Below, piece by piece: positions 62,065 to 64,000 of a stretch of DNA of 64,000 nucleotides (the stretch's first letter is position 1; each line of letters begins with the position of its first letter). Source of the DNA: Bacteroidales bacterium (lineage in GTDB: Bacteria; Bacteroidota; Bacteroidia; Bacteroidales; UBA932); contig JAFRXO010000041.1 in assembly GCA_017443465.1 (NCBI GenBank), positions 58,395 to 122,394 of the forward strand, in the 5' to 3' direction. A model generated the notes under the pieces. That model worked only from the letters and a program-made list of their open reading frames with translations. It had not been told where the DNA came from and did no database searches. Position numbers and translations under genes: made by a program.

Positions 62065-63804
62065 CGGATAAGGGACTGACTTCGCTTTCAGATGGACATA
62101 TGAGCCTTCGTGCACGGTTACCAGGGTGGAGACATAGTCCTCCGCCCTGGCTTCATATTGGTTTGCCAAGAACGTCTGGGGTGATGCGGCGACAAGCGGG
62201 AACCAGGTACTCTGGACCTGTATGCGGATCCTGTGTCCCTTCCTGAACCAGTGTGCAATGCCGCACATCCTGAAATCCAGGGTCTCGCGGGCTCCGGGGA
62301 CAACAGGGGAAGGTTCGGACATACTCTTCCTGTACCGTGCAGGGAAGACGTCTGCACGCACGAGGGACATGGTCCCGTCAGGAGCCTGGTCTATTACTTT
62401 CACAATGAAATCAGCATCTGTGGAGTCCAGGCTGAATTCAAGGTGTACCCCAACTTTTCCAATACAGAGCAGATTCTTCTTCACCTCGTAATCGGCACAT
62501 GTAAGCACATCCTTACGGCCGTTCAGGAAGCTCTGGTCCGCCCACATATAGGATTTATCCCTCCAGGTCACAGGATCATCGCCAGGGATCTTTCCGGGCC
62601 CGATTCCTGCGATGTAAGGCACCGGATCGGAAGGATTTGAAACATATGACCCGGGAGTCAGCGGAATGCGTATTCCGGCAATGTTTGCGAAATCATATCC
62701 ATCGACTAGCGACTCAGTGCCGGAAGTGATGTAAAGTTCTGCAAGTGAAGGCTCGACGCCTTTATCCTCGAGATAATATGCGAAGAACGGGTACTCTATC
62801 TTCTCCCTGAAAGTCTTGATCCTGCGCCATCCACCGTGTGACCATGGACCGCATACATAATAGACGATGTTCTTCGGAGAACCCTTTCGTAAAGCCTTAT
62901 GTACACTGCGCGCACCATAGCAGTCCTCGGCATCGTAAAGCCCGCCTACGACAAGCACAGCCGGAGAAACTGTCCCGATGCCCTTGGAGGCATCTAGTTC
63001 CTCCCAGAATTCATCATAGTCAGGATGCCGGACCATTTTGTCCATAAAGTCGAGGCCCTTCAATGGGCGGAGTATCTCTGACAACGGCCCTCTGGACAGG
63101 AAATAGTCATATATATCCTCGTCTACCGTGACCAGAGGCGGCATGTCATCCGAAGTCGGATTGTGCCTTTTCTGGAAGAACCAACCACCGAAGGAATACA
63201 TATCAGCCAGCATCAATGCTCCGTTGTGGTGCGCGTCATCACCTATCCACCAGTTAGTTACAGGAGCCTGTGGAGACACTGCACGAAGAGCGGGATGGGC
63301 GCTGAGCGCTGCCATGGTGGCATAGAAACCGGGATATGATACGCCGAAAACACCGGCCCTACCGTTATTCTTGGTGTTTTTCAAAAGCCAGTCGATAGTG
63401 TCATATGCATCAGTCGCTTCGTCTATCTGGCTGGAAGCATCTCCTCCATCGAACGGTCCATGCTCGGCATCTGGATTGAGAGGTCTCAAGTCGACAAATT
63501 CTCCCTCACTCATATACACGCCGCGGACATTCTGATACACAATGATATAGCCCGCCTTGACATATTCGCGCATGTTCTGGGACAGTTCCTCGGCCCCTCC
63601 GGAATTGTAGGGCGCAAGAGGGAAAGGCGTGCGTTTGATTAGAATAGGCCCGCCGCCCCTGAAACGAGGCTCGTAAATGGCTGTATAAAGCTTCGTCCCG
63701 TCCCTCATAGGAATCATTACCGCACGTTTGGAGTACTCGCATCTGGCGGCAATAATGCGGCAGGTTGACTGGACGGAGGAGAATATGGACTTGAAAATTG
63801 GCAT
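62017..63804 (-). CDS. CocE/NonD family (S15-like) hydrolase
   Basis: 595 aa. The start carries VMIPMRDGTKLYTAIYEP. The alpha/beta-hydrolase part contains YQNVRGVYMSEGEF and the catalytic serine in GVFGVSYPGFYA. The aspartate is in the VVGGLYDAEDCYG area and the histidine in GPWSHGGW. The C-terminal jelly-roll domain (FRMCGIAHWFRKGHRIRIQVQST) is the S15/CocE type. It may be an esterase or X-Pro dipeptidase. No signal peptide is seen. Its 3' end overlaps the GH97 gene by 48 nt. Confidence 0.85.
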   Translation of the reverse strand: MPIFKSIFSSVQSTCRIIAARCEYSKRAVMIPMRDGTKLYTAIYEPRFRGGGPILIKRTPFPLAPYNSGGAEELSQNMREYVKAGYIIVYQNVRGVYMSEGEFVDLRPLNPDAEHGPFDGGDASSQIDEATDAYDTIDWLLKNTKNNGRAGVFGVSYPGFYATMAALSAHPALRAVSPQAPVTNWWIGDDAHHNGALMLADMYSFGGWFFQKRHNPTSDDMPPLVTVDEDIYDYFLSRGPLSEILRPLKGLDFMDKMVRHPDYDEFWEELDASKGIGTVSPAVLVVGGLYDAEDCYGARSVHKALRKGSPKNIVYYVCGPWSHGGWRRIKTFREKIEYPFFAYYLEDKGVEPSLAELYITSGTESLVDGYDFANIAGIRIPLTPGSYVSNPSDPVPYIAGIGPGKIPGDDPVTWRDKSYMWADQSFLNGRKDVLTCADYEVKKNLLCIGKVGVHLEFSLDSTDADFIVKVIDQAPDGTMSLVRADVFPARYRKSMSEPSPVVPGARETLDFRMCGIAHWFRKGHRIRIQVQSTWFPLVAASPQTFLANQYEARAEDYVSTLVTVHEGSYVHLKAKSVPYPLFYHSGETSFAEHRD

Positions 63805-63834
63805 AGCTGAAAAACTTCCGGATACAAATATAAT

Positions 63835-63874
63835 ATAAAAAAACGCCCGGGCGTCGTCATGACGTCCGGGCGTT
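63835..63874 (-). terminator. Rho-independent terminator of the rRNA operon
   Basis: On the minus strand a 14-bp stem with one mismatch (arms at 63842-63855 and 63861-63874, AACGCCCGG type) and a 5-nt loop is followed by a T-run (63843-63837). It lies 7 nt after the 5S end. Confidence 0.85.
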
Positions 63875-63881
63875 CGAAAAA

Positions 63882-63990
63882 CGGCAGCTGCCTACTCTCC
63901 CAACTGGTGGGTCAGTACCATCGGCGCAAGCGGGCTTAACTTCTCTGTTCGGGATGGGAAGAGGTGGTTCCCCGCCGCAATGGCCACCGC
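63882..63990 (-). rRNA. rrf: 5S ribosomal RNA
   Basis: About 109 nt. The minus strand begins CGGTGGCCATTGCGG, then the loop GGGGAACCACC, CCCATCCCGAACAGAGAAGT and the end GGGAGAGTAGGCAGCTGCCG. The two ends pair (CGGTGGC with GCTGCCG, two G-U pairs). This matches Bacteroidota 5S. The 23S and 16S genes would lie beyond the right edge. Confidence 0.93.
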
Positions 63991-64000
63991 AGTATAGTTC

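Noticed and set aside
1-64000. CATATG copies as cloning (NdeI) remnants
   Set aside because: They are spread evenly through genes and intergenic DNA in all frames, so they are native sequence and not vector junctions.
1-64000. CRISPR arrays, tRNA genes, insertion sequences, phage genes
   Set aside because: No regularly spaced repeats, no cloverleaf-like sequence, no transposase or integrase motifs were found; gaps between genes are too short for most of these.

Overview
The window is a 64 kb stretch of a Bacteroidota chromosome, almost certainly of the order Bacteroidales. The evidence is: promoter boxes of the Bacteroidota type (-7 TAnnTTTG, in a few cases with a TTG-type -33 about 19-20 nt upstream), TonB-dependent receptors, many lipoproteins, a FimB/Mfa2-like pilus protein, a target-guanine transglycosylase without zinc cysteines, GH97/GH2/PL-type glycan enzymes, and a Bacteroidota-type 5S rRNA. 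GC content is moderate and coding density very high. Genus cannot be fixed from the sequence alone. No phage, insertion sequence, CRISPR array or tRNA was seen.

Layout. 1-4.1 kb: a PTS operon (3' part of a mannitol-type EIICBA, HPr, EI) with a secreted beta-propeller-like protein. 4.1-8.4 kb: DUF2130 protein, PPC/DUF296 protein, a DinB-like polymerase with a cysteine hydrolase, and a ResB-like membrane protein. 8.5-12.2 kb: TonB receptor, lipoprotein, nitroreductase, free methionine-R-sulfoxide reductase. 12.2-15.9 kb: a 42-codon small ORF, two strong DNA dyads, a ThrE-type exporter, RmuC and an SDR. 15.9-22.2 kb: BtuB/CirA-like receptor, AraC regulator, LuxR-type regulator plus hemerythrin repair protein, MsrA, porin-like protein, MgtC. 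22.3-30.1 kb: a DUF362 lipoprotein, then a seven-gene chain in which five heterodisulfide-reductase-like subunits are translationally coupled to a UvrX-like Y-family polymerase and a YolD-like protein. 30.1-36.1 kb: LtaS-like sulfatase, lipid kinase, DUF6807/PmoA-like lipoprotein, Gfo/Idh/MocA oxidoreductase, and a secreted protein resembling a lone TonB plug. 36.1-43 kb: YczE-like membrane protein, MBL hydrolase, S9 peptidase, clan GH-D alpha-galactosidase. 43-50 kb: housekeeping genes (obg, PAP2, murF, dut, lptF/G, tgt, nucleoside transporter). 50-54 kb: zinc-ribbon protein, SSB-like protein, DUF3868/OmpA-like protein and FimB/Mfa2-like anchor. 54-63.8 kb: rhodanese-thioredoxin lipoprotein, GH2, alginate-lyase-like, beta-helix and GH97 enzymes and a CocE/NonD hydrolase. 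63.8-64 kb: 5S rRNA with terminator, closing an rRNA operon that extends beyond the right edge.

How the parts work together. Glycan-active enzymes (two alpha-galactosidases, a GH2, a lyase-like protein and a beta-helix protein) are spread over separate transcription units with no SusC/SusD pair. Redox and stress repair is prominent: MsrA, free-Met-R-SO reductase, nitroreductase, RIC-like hemerythrin, TlpA-like thioredoxin and two Y-family polymerases. The most unusual items are the heterodisulfide-reductase-like/translesion-polymerase operon, the palindrome CATATG occurring at about ten times chance frequency in all reading frames and at start codons, and the small ORF with adjacent dyads upstream of the exporter gene.
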